Below are positions 31,459 through 40,495 of a DNA stretch of 64,000 nucleotides, piece by piece. The position numbers and the translations under genes are program-made. The DNA is from an uncultured Duncaniella sp. GTDB taxonomy: Bacteria > Bacteroidota > Bacteroidia > Bacteroidales > Muribaculaceae. The stretch lies in contig CAJUSW010000005.1 of assembly GCA_910589485.1 (NCBI GenBank), positions 124,001-188,000 on the forward strand. Direction: 5' to 3'. The notes under the pieces were generated by a model. The model had not been told where the DNA came from, ran no database searches, and was given only the letters and a program-made list of their open reading frames with translations. Position 1 is the first letter of the stretch, and every line of letters starts with the position of its first letter.

Positions 31459-33105
31459 TTAGTTGATGAGGTTTTTAATGTCATCTTCAACGGTTGAGAT
31501 TGTGCCGATGTGGAATTTCTCCTGCAGCACTTTCAGAATGTCGGGAGTGAAGAAAGCAGGAAGTGTCGGGCCGGTGTGAATGTTTTGCACACCGAGCGAC
31601 AGCAGTGCCAGAAGCACGATTACCGCTTTCTGTTCGTACCATGCTATGTTATAGACAATCGGAAGATCGTTGACCGACGGTACTTTAAGGGCATCTTTCA
31701 GTGCAAGGGCGATGCGCACGAGCGAGTATGAGTCGTTGCACTGTCCGGCATCGAGCACGCGTGGTACACCCTCGATGTCTCCGAGCGGAAGTTTGATGTA
31801 ACGGTACTTGGCACATCCTGCTGTAAGAATCACACAATCTTCCGGCAACGCCTCGGCAAACTTGGTATAATAATCGCGGCTCGGCATGCGACCGTCGCAA
31901 CCGGCCATGACGACGAACTTGCGAATCTTGCCACGGCTGATAAGGTCGATAATCTTTGGAGCGAGGGCCACCACCTGATGATGCGCGAATCCTCCGGTTA
32001 TCTCGCCATGTTCAATTTCGGTGGGTGGCGGACATTTTTGTGCGTGCGCGATGAGTTCAGAGAAGTCTTTGGGATGCCCATCGGGGATATGATGTGTGCC
32101 GGGCATACCTACAACACCTGTTGTATATACGCGGTCCATGTAGGTGCATTTGCCACGTGGAGGCACTATGCAATTGGTAGTGAAGAGAAAGACACCGTTG
32201 AATTTCTCAAACTCAGTGGTCTGCTTCCACCATGCGTTGCCATAGTTTCCGGCAAAGTGAGGATATTTCTTGAAAAACGGATAATAGTGCCCGGGGAGCA
32301 TCTCGGAGTGGGTGTATACATCCACGCCCTTATCCTTTGTCTGCTCCAGCAGTTCTTCCAGATCCTTGAGGTCGTGGCCACTGATAAGTATTCCGGGACG
32401 GTCGCGCACACCGATGTCAACCTTTGTGACTTCGGGATTGCCATATGTCGAGGTGTTGGCGTGGTCGAGAAGATCCATTACCTTCACACCACCCTCACCT
32501 ACTTGAAGCACCAACGACAACAGCTCTTCAACGCTCATGTCGGGACGTGCGGTCTCAGCCATAGCATTTTCTATGATTGCATACACATCCTCTTCCTCAT
32601 ATCCGAGATTGGCGGCATGGCGGGCGTAAGCCGACATGCCCTTGCAACCATATATTGCAAGTTGTTTCAGTCCGCGTATATCCTCGTTCGGCTCGGCAAG
32701 CACTCCGGTGAATGATTCACATTTGTCGGCCTCGTCAAGTGTGGCGAAAAATTCCACTTGCGGGAGGTCGGGAAGCTCAATTCCTCGTTTCTTGGCAGTG
32801 CCGGCAAGGATGTTTTTCAGTTCAAATGCCCTGCGGATAAAACCGTCGAGAGAGTCGTTGTCGAAGTTCGCGTTAGTAATTGTGGTAAACAACGCGTCAA
32901 TCACAAAATGGCTCGCATCGCGGTCAGGTTCTCCCTTCTCGCGCAATGCGCGGTTGATTATAGCAATGCCCCGGACAGCATAAAGCAACAGATCCATTCT
33001 TGCGGATGTGTCGGCATGTTTGCCGCATACACCCTGAAGCTCGCAACCCTTGCCACGTGCCGTCTCCTGACATTGATAGCAGAACATTGTCGGTCGGTTT
33101 TCCAT
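31459..33105 (-). CDS. hcp: Hybrid cluster protein (hydroxylamine reductase)
   Basis: The 548-residue protein starts with the cluster ligands C9-x2-C12-x8-C21-x5-C27, and contains GISGHDLKDLEELLEQTKDK-like and CDGRMPSRDYYTKFAEALPE segments typical of Hcp. The enzyme reduces nitric oxide or hydroxylamine and takes part in nitrosative stress defence. Cytoplasmic. It is first in a two-gene unit with rubredoxin. Upstream, a CTCAATTGAG palindrome at 33214-33223 lies in the divergent region shared with DUF488, but no NsrR, Fnr or HcpR site is clear. Confidence 0.95.
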   Translation of the reverse strand: MENRPTMFCYQCQETARGKGCELQGVCGKHADTSARMDLLLYAVRGIAIINRALREKGEPDRDASHFVIDALFTTITNANFDNDSLDGFIRRAFELKNILAGTAKKRGIELPDLPQVEFFATLDEADKCESFTGVLAEPNEDIRGLKQLAIYGCKGMSAYARHAANLGYEEEDVYAIIENAMAETARPDMSVEELLSLVLQVGEGGVKVMDLLDHANTSTYGNPEVTKVDIGVRDRPGILISGHDLKDLEELLEQTKDKGVDVYTHSEMLPGHYYPFFKKYPHFAGNYGNAWWKQTTEFEKFNGVFLFTTNCIVPPRGKCTYMDRVYTTGVVGMPGTHHIPDGHPKDFSELIAHAQKCPPPTEIEHGEITGGFAHHQVVALAPKIIDLISRGKIRKFVVMAGCDGRMPSRDYYTKFAEALPEDCVILTAGCAKYRYIKLPLGDIEGVPRVLDAGQCNDSYSLVRIALALKDALKVPSVNDLPIVYNIAWYEQKAVIVLLALLSLGVQNIHTGPTLPAFFTPDILKVLQEKFHIGTISTVEDDIKNLIN

Positions 33106-33286
33106 AATTATTTATCACGTTTTTAATGAAACACAAATTAACGTCAGATTAAACCTTCATATTGTCATTATGGCTGATAGTAAAAGATATGTAGGCATGA
33201 CCTAAAAACGCTCTCAATTGAGCAATGGTTCACTAAACTTCCGGATGTAAGATACAACCTTACAGAGAATAAGTTGTTACTCTGAT

Positions 33287-33655
33287 ATGAAACAGATTAT
33301 AAATATAAAACGAGCTTATGAACCTGCGTCTCCTGAAGACGGGTTCAGAATATATATCGACCGACTGTGGCCGAGAGGTCTATCGCATGAGACATTCCAT
33401 TATGACTGGTGGGATAAGGAGATTGCCCCATCAACCGAACTACGCGAATGGTTTCATGCCAATCCGCAGACGGAATGGACGGAATTTGAGAAACGATACC
33501 GGCAGGAGTTACTTTCCAATCCGGCCTTTGCCAATCTGAAGAAAGCGATCAGCGACAAGTCAAAGGTCACGCTTCTTTACTCGTCACATGACGAGGCTCA
33601 CAACAATGCCGTAGTCCTGCGAGATTTGCTTGTATCAGATAATCCCTCCAAGTAA
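33287..33655 (+). CDS. DUF488 family protein (YeaO-like)
   Basis: The 122-residue protein has the DUF488 features: an opening IKRAYEPASPEDGFRIYIDR, LWPRGLS, then WFHANPQTEWTEFEKRYRQE and LLYSSHDEAHNNAVVL. The family is small, cytoplasmic and functionally unresolved. It is divergent from hcp. It has its own terminator downstream, at about 150 nt. Confidence 0.9.
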   Translation: MKQIINIKRAYEPASPEDGFRIYIDRLWPRGLSHETFHYDWWDKEIAPSTELREWFHANPQTEWTEFEKRYRQELLSNPAFANLKKAISDKSKVTLLYSSHDEAHNNAVVLRDLLVSDNPSK

Positions 33656-33807
33656 AATTGAATATTCATCGGAGTTCTTAATTCTCTTCAACCTTTAGAC
33701 CTCTCCTCACTCCCTTGAGGTGGCATGATTTTCTTGATGTCATAGAGTATGCTCCCACATGATTACCAACGGATTAAATTAATAGTTATATATAATTCTC
33801 ATAATAT

Positions 33808-33864
33808 ATAGTCACCCCACATGATATTGATGCTTACGTAATATCATGTGGGGTGACTATTTTT
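33808..33864 (+). terminator. Strong terminator after the DUF488 gene
   Basis: ATAGTCACCCCACATGATATT (33808-33828) pairs perfectly over 21 bp with 33840-33860, with an 11-nt loop and TTTT immediately after on the plus strand. It also lies downstream of nagB on the other strand, so it may stop both. Confidence 0.8.
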
Positions 33865-33902
33865 ACAGGGGGGATAATTATTATTCAATCATCCTATGGT
33901 TA

Positions 33903-34709
33903 TTATTTCAACTCAGGGGTGAGGTTTGCAGCCTCGATGTCCTTGAAGTATTTATAGGTACCTACTTTAAGCTCCTCGCATGCCGCCTCATCGACAATCA
34001 GTATGGCGCTCTGGTGAAGCTGTAGGGCCGAGATGGTCCACATCTGGCAAACACCATCCTCAACACCATGCTTGAGTGCGCGCGCCTTATTATGGCCACT
34101 GACAAGTATCAGCACTTTCTTAGCACTCATCACAGTGCCGACTCCGACTGTCAGAGCAGTTTTAGGTACTTGATTGACGTCATTGTTAAAGAAACGAGAG
34201 TTGGCAATGATTGTGTCACGGGTCAATGTCTTTACTCGTGTACGGGATGACAGCGAAGAACTCGGTTCATTGAAAGCGATATGTCCGTCGGGGCCGACAC
34301 CACCCATGAACAGGTCCACGCCTCCATAAGAGGCCATCTTTTCCTCAAAACGCCTGCACTCCTCAAGCAGATCGGGAGCGTTGCCATTAAGAATATTCAC
34401 ATTCTCATGCGGAATGTCTATATGGTTGAAGAAATTGGTCCACATGAAAGTATGATAGCTTTGCTCATGATCCTCAGGAATACCGCAATACTCATCCATA
34501 TTGAATGTCACAACATTCTTGAATGAGACCTTTCCCTCCTTATATAATTCTATGAGGTTACGGTATAGGTCTAAAGGTGAGCTTCCTGTCGGGCAACCCA
34601 ACACAAATGGCTTTTCAGGTGTGGGTTGTGCATGATTGATACATGAGGCCACATAATATGCCGCCCATTTTGACATCAACTCGTAATCGGGTTGTATGAT
34701 TAATCGCAT
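33903..34709 (-). CDS. nagB: Glucosamine-6-phosphate deaminase
   Basis: This 268-residue protein matches NagB: FVLGCPTGSSPLDLYRNLIE for phosphate binding, TFNMDEYCGIP with the catalytic Asp, and GGVGPDGHIAFNEPSSSL with the ring-opening His. It turns glucosamine-6-P into fructose-6-P and ammonia, the last step of the locus pathway. It is the final gene of the minus-strand amino-sugar set, 39 nt after the ROK kinase. Confidence 0.95.
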   Translation of the reverse strand: MRLIIQPDYELMSKWAAYYVASCINHAQPTPEKPFVLGCPTGSSPLDLYRNLIELYKEGKVSFKNVVTFNMDEYCGIPEDHEQSYHTFMWTNFFNHIDIPHENVNILNGNAPDLLEECRRFEEKMASYGGVDLFMGGVGPDGHIAFNEPSSSLSSRTRVKTLTRDTIIANSRFFNNDVNQVPKTALTVGVGTVMSAKKVLILVSGHNKARALKHGVEDGVCQMWTISALQLHQSAILIVDEAACEELKVGTYKYFKDIEAANLTPELK

Positions 34710-34748
34710 AGTGTTTTTGTTTTTAAGGTACTTATATTGATTCTAATA

Positions 34749-35711
34749 TTACTTATCCGCTTCCCATCCAAGCGCACTTGCACCGAGTACTGCTGCATCG
34801 GCGTCCTTCAGTTCTGAAGCAAGAATTTTCACTTTATCTTTCCATACAAACAGCACATTTTCTTCCATTGCTTTTCTTACCGGAGCCAGAAGGAGCTCGC
34901 CTGCATTGGCCAGACCTCCGAAAAGAATGATGGCCTCAGGAGCCGAAAATGCCACGAAATTTGCAAATGCTTTACCGAGAATCTCGCCTGTGAACTCAAA
35001 AATCTTTTTCGACAGTTCATCACCCTGTATAGCGGCATCATATACATGTTTGGAAGTTATCTCATCAACGTGTATTTCCCGAAGTATGGATGGAATATCG
35101 GTCGTCTCTATAAATTCGCGGGCCGTGCGGCTTACGCCTGTTGCCGAGCAATAGCACTCCAAGCAACCCGACCGACCGCAACCGCACTTCCGTCCGTTGT
35201 TTTCCTTGACAATTACATGACCGAGTTCACCTGCGTAACCATCGCATCCATAGAGCACCTGTCCGTTGGCCACAATTCCGCTTCCGACACCGGTGCCAAG
35301 AGTGATCATGATGAAGTTTTTCATTCCTCTGGCCGCACCATAGGTCATTTCTCCGATAGCGGCCGCGTTGGCATCATTGGTGCATGAGGTCGGAATACCG
35401 AATTTCTGCGACAACAGCTCACATAGCGGCAGAATTCCTTTCCATCTCAGATTGGCTGCGTTTTCTATGTTGCCCGTGTAATGGTTGGCATTTGGCGCAC
35501 CGACACCTATACCGTGTATTTTACCGGTAAGATCCAATGATTCAAGCAATGCAGTAGCCGCCTTGTAGATTTCGGATATGTAATCCTCAAATTTCTCGCA
35601 TACCTGAGTCTTTATTGAGGTGGAACCAAGCACCGATCCACGGGCGTCAACCACTCCGATGACAGTGTTTGTTCCTCCGATGTCAATTCCTATGACATAT
35701 TGTTTATCCAT
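34749..35711 (-). CDS. ROK-family sugar kinase, probable N-acetylglucosamine kinase
   Basis: The 320-residue protein has the ROK phosphate motif DIGGTNT at 10-16 and the zinc-binding site CGCGRSGCLECYCS. It has no DNA-binding head, so it is an enzyme rather than a repressor. Bacteroides sialic acid pathways use RokA-type kinases to phosphorylate GlcNAc made by the epimerase; its place between nagA and nagB fits that role. Glucose as substrate cannot be excluded. Confidence 0.88.
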   Translation of the reverse strand: MDKQYVIGIDIGGTNTVIGVVDARGSVLGSTSIKTQVCEKFEDYISEIYKAATALLESLDLTGKIHGIGVGAPNANHYTGNIENAANLRWKGILPLCELLSQKFGIPTSCTNDANAAAIGEMTYGAARGMKNFIMITLGTGVGSGIVANGQVLYGCDGYAGELGHVIVKENNGRKCGCGRSGCLECYCSATGVSRTAREFIETTDIPSILREIHVDEITSKHVYDAAIQGDELSKKIFEFTGEILGKAFANFVAFSAPEAIILFGGLANAGELLLAPVRKAMEENVLFVWKDKVKILASELKDADAAVLGASALGWEADK

Positions 35712-35723
35712 TGATGTTATGTT

Positions 35724-36881
35724 TTATAATTCAATCTCCTTGCCCATTGCAATTACGTTGGTAAGTTCGAGATTCTTATCCATGATGATTATATCAGCAT
35801 CCTTCTGCTTGCAGATGCTTCCCTTTCGATCGTAAATACCCATTATCAATCCTGGTGTCTCTGAAACCATTCGCGACACGTCCTCAAGGGGCAAGCCGGC
35901 TTCTTTCACGGCCGTGCGTATGAGACGGTCCATCGTTGCACAACTGCCGGCAATCGCTGACCCGTCACGAAGTTTGCATACACCGTTCTCAATCACTATA
36001 CGAGGGTCAAACGAGGATCCATCGGGCGATTCTGTGATTGACAGAGCATCAGTTATCAGACATATACGGCCACGGCCCTTGAACTTGTGCACGAGTTTAA
36101 GGAGAATAGGCGGCACATGAATACCGTCGGCAATAATCTCGACATTGATACCATCCATCAGGTAAATGGCCTCGACCGTTCCCTCATGCTTGTAGATCCC
36201 GTTCTTGTGAGATGTGGTCATCGCATTATAGAAATGCGTAGCCAATGTGTAGCCCGAATCAAAAGCATGCACTATATCGTTATAATTGGCTCGAGTGTGC
36301 GCTATACCGGCTATGACACCTTTACTGGTGATATATCGGGCAAAGTCATCGGCCCCGGGCAATTCGGGAGCGGCATCCCAGCGCTTCACGCAAGGGAAAT
36401 CCTCGATAATCGGCACATACTCCATCGGTGAAGGGATACGTATATTACCGGCAATCTGACCTCCGGCCATTTCCGACCTGAAATAGGGGCCTTCAATATG
36501 TAGTCCCATAATCCCATTGTCAGGATTTTCCATCAGCTTGGAACACACTTGCGCCGCATCGCGGATGTTCTGTTCGGAAGTGGACGACAATGTTGGGAAT
36601 ATGCTTGTTGTGCCATGACGGCGATGCGCAGAGACAGCCGTTAAAAAAGCATCTTCGGTTGCCTCCATGAAATCCCGGCCTCCGGCTCCATGTACATGCA
36701 AATCAATTCCGCCGGGCAACACATAGCCTCCACCCGCATTTATGGCTTTGTCAACACCTTCACAAAGACGGCTGTGACGATAAATGTCTATAATCTTGGA
36801 ATCCTTGATTACCACGGAACCGCCATTTACCCACACGCCTCCGGGTATTAAGATATTACCGTTATATATTTGAGTAATCAT
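35724..36881 (-). CDS. nagA: N-acetylglucosamine-6-phosphate deacetylase
   Basis: This 385-residue amidohydrolase has the metal-binding GIDLHVHGAGG, the later GLHIEGPYF and TDALSITESPDG, and HFYNAMTT, all typical of NagA. It removes acetate from GlcNAc-6-P. The ATG at 36881 gives the expected start; the longer frame would begin inside the preceding terminator. The terminator T-run ends 12 nt before this start, so expression appears to need read-through. Confidence 0.93.
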   Translation of the reverse strand: MITQIYNGNILIPGGVWVNGGSVVIKDSKIIDIYRHSRLCEGVDKAINAGGGYVLPGGIDLHVHGAGGRDFMEATEDAFLTAVSAHRRHGTTSIFPTLSSTSEQNIRDAAQVCSKLMENPDNGIMGLHIEGPYFRSEMAGGQIAGNIRIPSPMEYVPIIEDFPCVKRWDAAPELPGADDFARYITSKGVIAGIAHTRANYNDIVHAFDSGYTLATHFYNAMTTSHKNGIYKHEGTVEAIYLMDGINVEIIADGIHVPPILLKLVHKFKGRGRICLITDALSITESPDGSSFDPRIVIENGVCKLRDGSAIAGSCATMDRLIRTAVKEAGLPLEDVSRMVSETPGLIMGIYDRKGSICKQKDADIIIMDKNLELTNVIAMGKEIEL

Positions 36882-36893
36882 GATTGATATGTT

Positions 36894-36937
36894 AAAAAAG
36901 CATGAGGGACCGAGGGCAATATCCTGATCCCTCATGC
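36894..36937 (-). terminator. Intrinsic terminator/attenuator directly before nagA
   Basis: Read on the minus strand, GCATGAGGGA (36928-36937) and TCCCTCATGC (36900-36909) form a 10-bp GC stem followed by six T (plus-strand A at 36894-36899). It sits between the lipoprotein gene and nagA, with no room for a separate promoter after it. Confidence 0.8.
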
Positions 36938-36968
36938 AAACATCTAATTTACCTTATCTTAACTATAT

Positions 36969-38789
36969 CTATTTTTGGAGACCTGTTCGACAAGGATTCT
37001 GACCGCGCATAGGCCATTGAGCGGTTGTGGAGTAGCTCGAAGCCTTGGACGTGGCGCAGACCACAGTCTGAACTCCATCCTTGTTCACAACCGTATAGAT
37101 ACGACCCTGAGCATCCATCACCGGTGCTGAGGAACAGGAGGTACCGAGTTTGGTCTGACCAAACAGTGTACCGTCCTGACGCACTACATAATAGTTGGCC
37201 ATAGCATCCACCACATGTACGTAGCCACGGTCATCAATGACAGGCGCCGTCTGAACATTGGCCATTGTAGCGAATTTCCAGAGCAGAGTGCCATCAGCCT
37301 TCAAAGCGGTGATGCCCGAAGCTGCATCCATGCCACCATTTACATAGAGAGTACCATCTTCAGCTATGGCAACGCCACCATCGGGTATAGCGCCCGGAGT
37401 GTCATACACCCACTTGGCCGAGCCATTGGCATCAAGAGCAATAACAGCTCCGCCAGCCCCCTTGTCAATCACCTGATAAATTGTCCCGTCCGAACCAATC
37501 GAGGGAGCCGCCGAACGAAGTGCGCCGGTAAATGCATCAGCCGCACCACCGAAATCAGTGTTATAAATCCACTTGCTCGCTCCAGTATTTACATCTACTG
37601 CATAAAGACCCACATTGCCTTTTCCTAATGCAAATGCCGTGCCGTCCTTTGCCAGGGAAATACCACCGGTTATATCTCCAAGGCCCGAAATGGTAGTAGC
37701 TACACCCGAAGATGAAATCTTGTACATTTCCTTGCTTCGGTTAGCGACATAAACATTACCGGCAGCATCGACTGCAGGAGTGATTGCATAGAGATTTGCA
37801 CCGCTGGCTCCAACTTTCTTGCACCATTTGACTGATCCGTCGCGGTTTATCGCGAGTGTATACAGACCACGGTCCTTAGTGGTCGATTGAAGGTCGCGGA
37901 GCACAACATACACCGTACCGTCAGAAGCGACCGACGGACTGGAGAATATATCCTTGGCAGTTGCCGAGGCTGATGCACCATTGGATGCCATGGCCTCGCT
38001 CAGATCGAGCGACCAAGCTTTCTGTCCATCGGATGTAGTGTAAGCGATGAGAGCCGCATTATCATCACCTGCGAGAGAACGGAGCATGTAGATGTGGGCA
38101 CCATCGGGCGAGAGAGCGGGTGAAGAACCACCTTTCACACCACCACCAAGAGTGGCCGACCAACGAGGATTGACAAGCAGTGCGGGATCAAGAACATTCA
38201 CACTGCGAGTAATTGATGTGCTCAGACCATATGTATCAGTAACCGTAAGAGTCACAGGGTATGAGCCGGGCTCATCATATTTAAACTGAGGGTTGCGCTC
38301 ATCGGATGTCGAACCGGCAGCATCGGCAAAATTCCATTTCCATGCAACAATCTCAGTCGGAGCTTTTGCTGTAGACAGGTCGGTGAATTTCACCACATCC
38401 CCCATCAGATATTCCTCCTGATCACAAGAGAAGTCAGCTTTGGTAGGATTAACCACCACTATATTCTGCTGAGTTTTTGCAGGCAGATCGTTGGAATCGA
38501 CGACCGTGAGTTTCACCACATAGGTTCCATCCTTGAAATATGTAAAAGACGGTGAGGCCTCGGTTGAGGTCGAATTATCGGCATCACCGAACTCCCAAAG
38601 ATATGATTTTATAGTTGTACCCTTTGTGGGGACGGACCTATCGGAAAACTTTATGGGCTGTCCCACCTCATAGGTAGTACCCTCGACACTCATTCCGGGC
38701 TCGGCGGCGGTATCATACATTACATGATCCTCCGAGCATGACGCAAGAGTCAAAGTGGCCCACAATGCTAATATGATTGATTTTTTCAT
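36969..38789 (-). CDS. Lipoprotein with two PKD domains and a PQQ-like beta-propeller
   Basis: This 606-residue protein opens with a lipoprotein signal (LASC18). Two PKD-type Ig domains follow (about 35-113, with SYLWEFGDADNSTSTEASPS, and 115-200, AWKWNFADAAGSTSDERNPQ), then a PQQ-like beta-propeller of repeated GSDGTIY/AEDGTLYVNGG blades to about 600. It fits a surface glycan-binding protein of a Sus-like system: PKD stalk, propeller head. It is the last gene before the terminator. The ligand is probably the same sialylated glycan. Confidence 0.8.
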   Translation of the reverse strand: MKKSIILALWATLTLASCSEDHVMYDTAAEPGMSVEGTTYEVGQPIKFSDRSVPTKGTTIKSYLWEFGDADNSTSTEASPSFTYFKDGTYVVKLTVVDSNDLPAKTQQNIVVVNPTKADFSCDQEEYLMGDVVKFTDLSTAKAPTEIVAWKWNFADAAGSTSDERNPQFKYDEPGSYPVTLTVTDTYGLSTSITRSVNVLDPALLVNPRWSATLGGGVKGGSSPALSPDGAHIYMLRSLAGDDNAALIAYTTSDGQKAWSLDLSEAMASNGASASATAKDIFSSPSVASDGTVYVVLRDLQSTTKDRGLYTLAINRDGSVKWCKKVGASGANLYAITPAVDAAGNVYVANRSKEMYKISSSGVATTISGLGDITGGISLAKDGTAFALGKGNVGLYAVDVNTGASKWIYNTDFGGAADAFTGALRSAAPSIGSDGTIYQVIDKGAGGAVIALDANGSAKWVYDTPGAIPDGGVAIAEDGTLYVNGGMDAASGITALKADGTLLWKFATMANVQTAPVIDDRGYVHVVDAMANYYVVRQDGTLFGQTKLGTSCSSAPVMDAQGRIYTVVNKDGVQTVVCATSKASSYSTTAQWPMRGQNPCRTGLQK

Positions 38790-38807
38790 GATTGTTTGTG
38801 TTTAAGG

Positions 38808-40487
38808 TTATTTATCAATGCCGGAAGCATCAAGACCAGGGCCTCCGCCGGCTGTATAGCCATTACTGTGGCCGGTGTCATCACCTACCCAGAATGAATA
38901 TATGTCACAGTCGTTAGCAGTGAAGCGCAGGCTCACAGCCTTATTCTTGACAATGCCATCAATGCCATCAACAACTTTTATAGCACATGCGTCGGCTGTA
39001 CTGAGTGTCGTGGTGTAATCATTAAGGACATTTCCGTTGGAGTCGAGGATCTCCACTTTGAGCGAACCACCTATGCGGGCATTCACCCAAAGAGTGTTAC
39101 CATCGAAGAGCATCGGCTGAGTGACTATGAGACCGCTTCCACTCATAGATGCAAAACCGTCTCTACGGAGAGTGGCCAGGCCGGTAGTGGTCACTTCGAC
39201 CTTATTCTCCATCTTACGCGCGCTGAAATAGAAGTAGAGCTTGTCACCTACAATGATGGGCGAGCCTATCGCACTCTGGAGATTTCCTCCACGATAACTT
39301 CCGGCAGTCTCATCAATCGCAATGAACGGCGACATATCGTCACGCTGATAGCTGTAACCTCCATCGCGGGAATATCCTACCATTATCTGATTGCGTTTGA
39401 TCATGCCGAGAGTGTTGCACACATCATTCTCAGGGCCTTGCCATACAGAGAAAAATCCGAGCATAATGCTCTCATAAGGCATAGCATCATGGTTGTATAT
39501 GCCCGGCGCACCGTCGTTATCCATGTTCTGCGCCCACTTCTGCTCCGATTGCCACGGGCCAAACCAGAAGCAATCAAGCGAAGCCTTTGCATTTTTATTG
39601 CCGGCAGCAGGATCGGTATCCTCCATATAGTCTCGTGCTCTCACTGTGTAAGGATCAGTGCTGTTGACACGTACATTATGGCGCATGCTCCACGCCCATA
39701 CATTCCTGAAAGGGCTGTAAAACACAGTGGAACGATCGGCCACGCTTCCCGAGGCAGCCTGCTGGTCACGCCAATGGACACCGTCGGTCGATGTCAGATA
39801 GTGATATGCCCACTTACCTGCGCCACCGGCCACTTCAAACATCTTATACCTGGCTCCATTGCCGGTCTTGTCAATCCATATGGATGACGCGTCACGCACG
39901 GTACCACGACGAACTATATTAGTGCCCGCCTCGACATCAAGCACAGGCTTTGTCCAGTTGATACCATCGGCCGATTCGGCATAACATGTTGCATCGTTGG
40001 CTGCCATATACCACATCTTGTACTTGCCATCCTGCTCATCATACCATACACCATCGCTGAAAGGTGCGGCAAATTTCGCTGTGCCTTTTGCATTGGTTTC
40101 CCACTCCTTGTCGGGCGTCAGCACAGGTTGATCCTGCACCTCAGGATAATGATAAGTACGGCGCATGGTGGTGGATTTAACCACGAAATTGTCAACGAAA
40201 AGCTGACGGCCGACGGTAGCATAGACAATCTCGGGCTGTGACCAGAATTCCGATGGGGTCATACCCTTACGTATCTGAGTCGCATAGTTACGTTTGGCAG
40301 GCCATTGAGCGGGGAGTTTAATACCATTATAGAGAGCATCAGGATCAACCGTAACACCACCCTCGGAAGGAGGTGTCGATGTCTCACCTTTATCCTGCAC
40401 TGGAAGAGGCTCAAAATCATGGTTCTCACAGGCACAGAATGACATCATGGCCATCGCTGAGATAATTAAATATGATATCTTCATCAT
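38808..40487 (-). CDS. Lipoprotein beta-propeller glycosidase-like protein A
   Basis: The 559-residue protein has a lipoprotein signal (SFCAC) and a five-bladed-propeller look: repeated S-x-D-G-x-x-W type motifs (ESADGINWTKP, TSTDGVHWRDQ, YSRDGGYSYQR) in an order resembling GH32/GH43-like enzymes. It ends in a C-terminal beta-sandwich and a GYTAGGGPGLDASGID tail. It is a paralogue of the adjacent 561-residue gene. In a sialic acid locus without a recognised GH33 sialidase, these two are the candidate glycan-cleaving enzymes. Outer-surface location is likely. Confidence 0.65.
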   Translation of the reverse strand: MMKISYLIISAMAMMSFCACENHDFEPLPVQDKGETSTPPSEGGVTVDPDALYNGIKLPAQWPAKRNYATQIRKGMTPSEFWSQPEIVYATVGRQLFVDNFVVKSTTMRRTYHYPEVQDQPVLTPDKEWETNAKGTAKFAAPFSDGVWYDEQDGKYKMWYMAANDATCYAESADGINWTKPVLDVEAGTNIVRRGTVRDASSIWIDKTGNGARYKMFEVAGGAGKWAYHYLTSTDGVHWRDQQAASGSVADRSTVFYSPFRNVWAWSMRHNVRVNSTDPYTVRARDYMEDTDPAAGNKNAKASLDCFWFGPWQSEQKWAQNMDNDGAPGIYNHDAMPYESIMLGFFSVWQGPENDVCNTLGMIKRNQIMVGYSRDGGYSYQRDDMSPFIAIDETAGSYRGGNLQSAIGSPIIVGDKLYFYFSARKMENKVEVTTTGLATLRRDGFASMSGSGLIVTQPMLFDGNTLWVNARIGGSLKVEILDSNGNVLNDYTTTLSTADACAIKVVDGIDGIVKNKAVSLRFTANDCDIYSFWVGDDTGHSNGYTAGGGPGLDASGIDK

Positions 40488-40495
40488 GCTTCAGT

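Noticed and set aside
31978..32715. A 245-codon plus-strand frame
   Set aside because: Antisense to hcp, which is certain.
33106..33286. NsrR, Fnr or HcpR site before hcp
   Set aside because: Only a short CTCAATTGAG palindrome is present, matching none of the known consensus sites.
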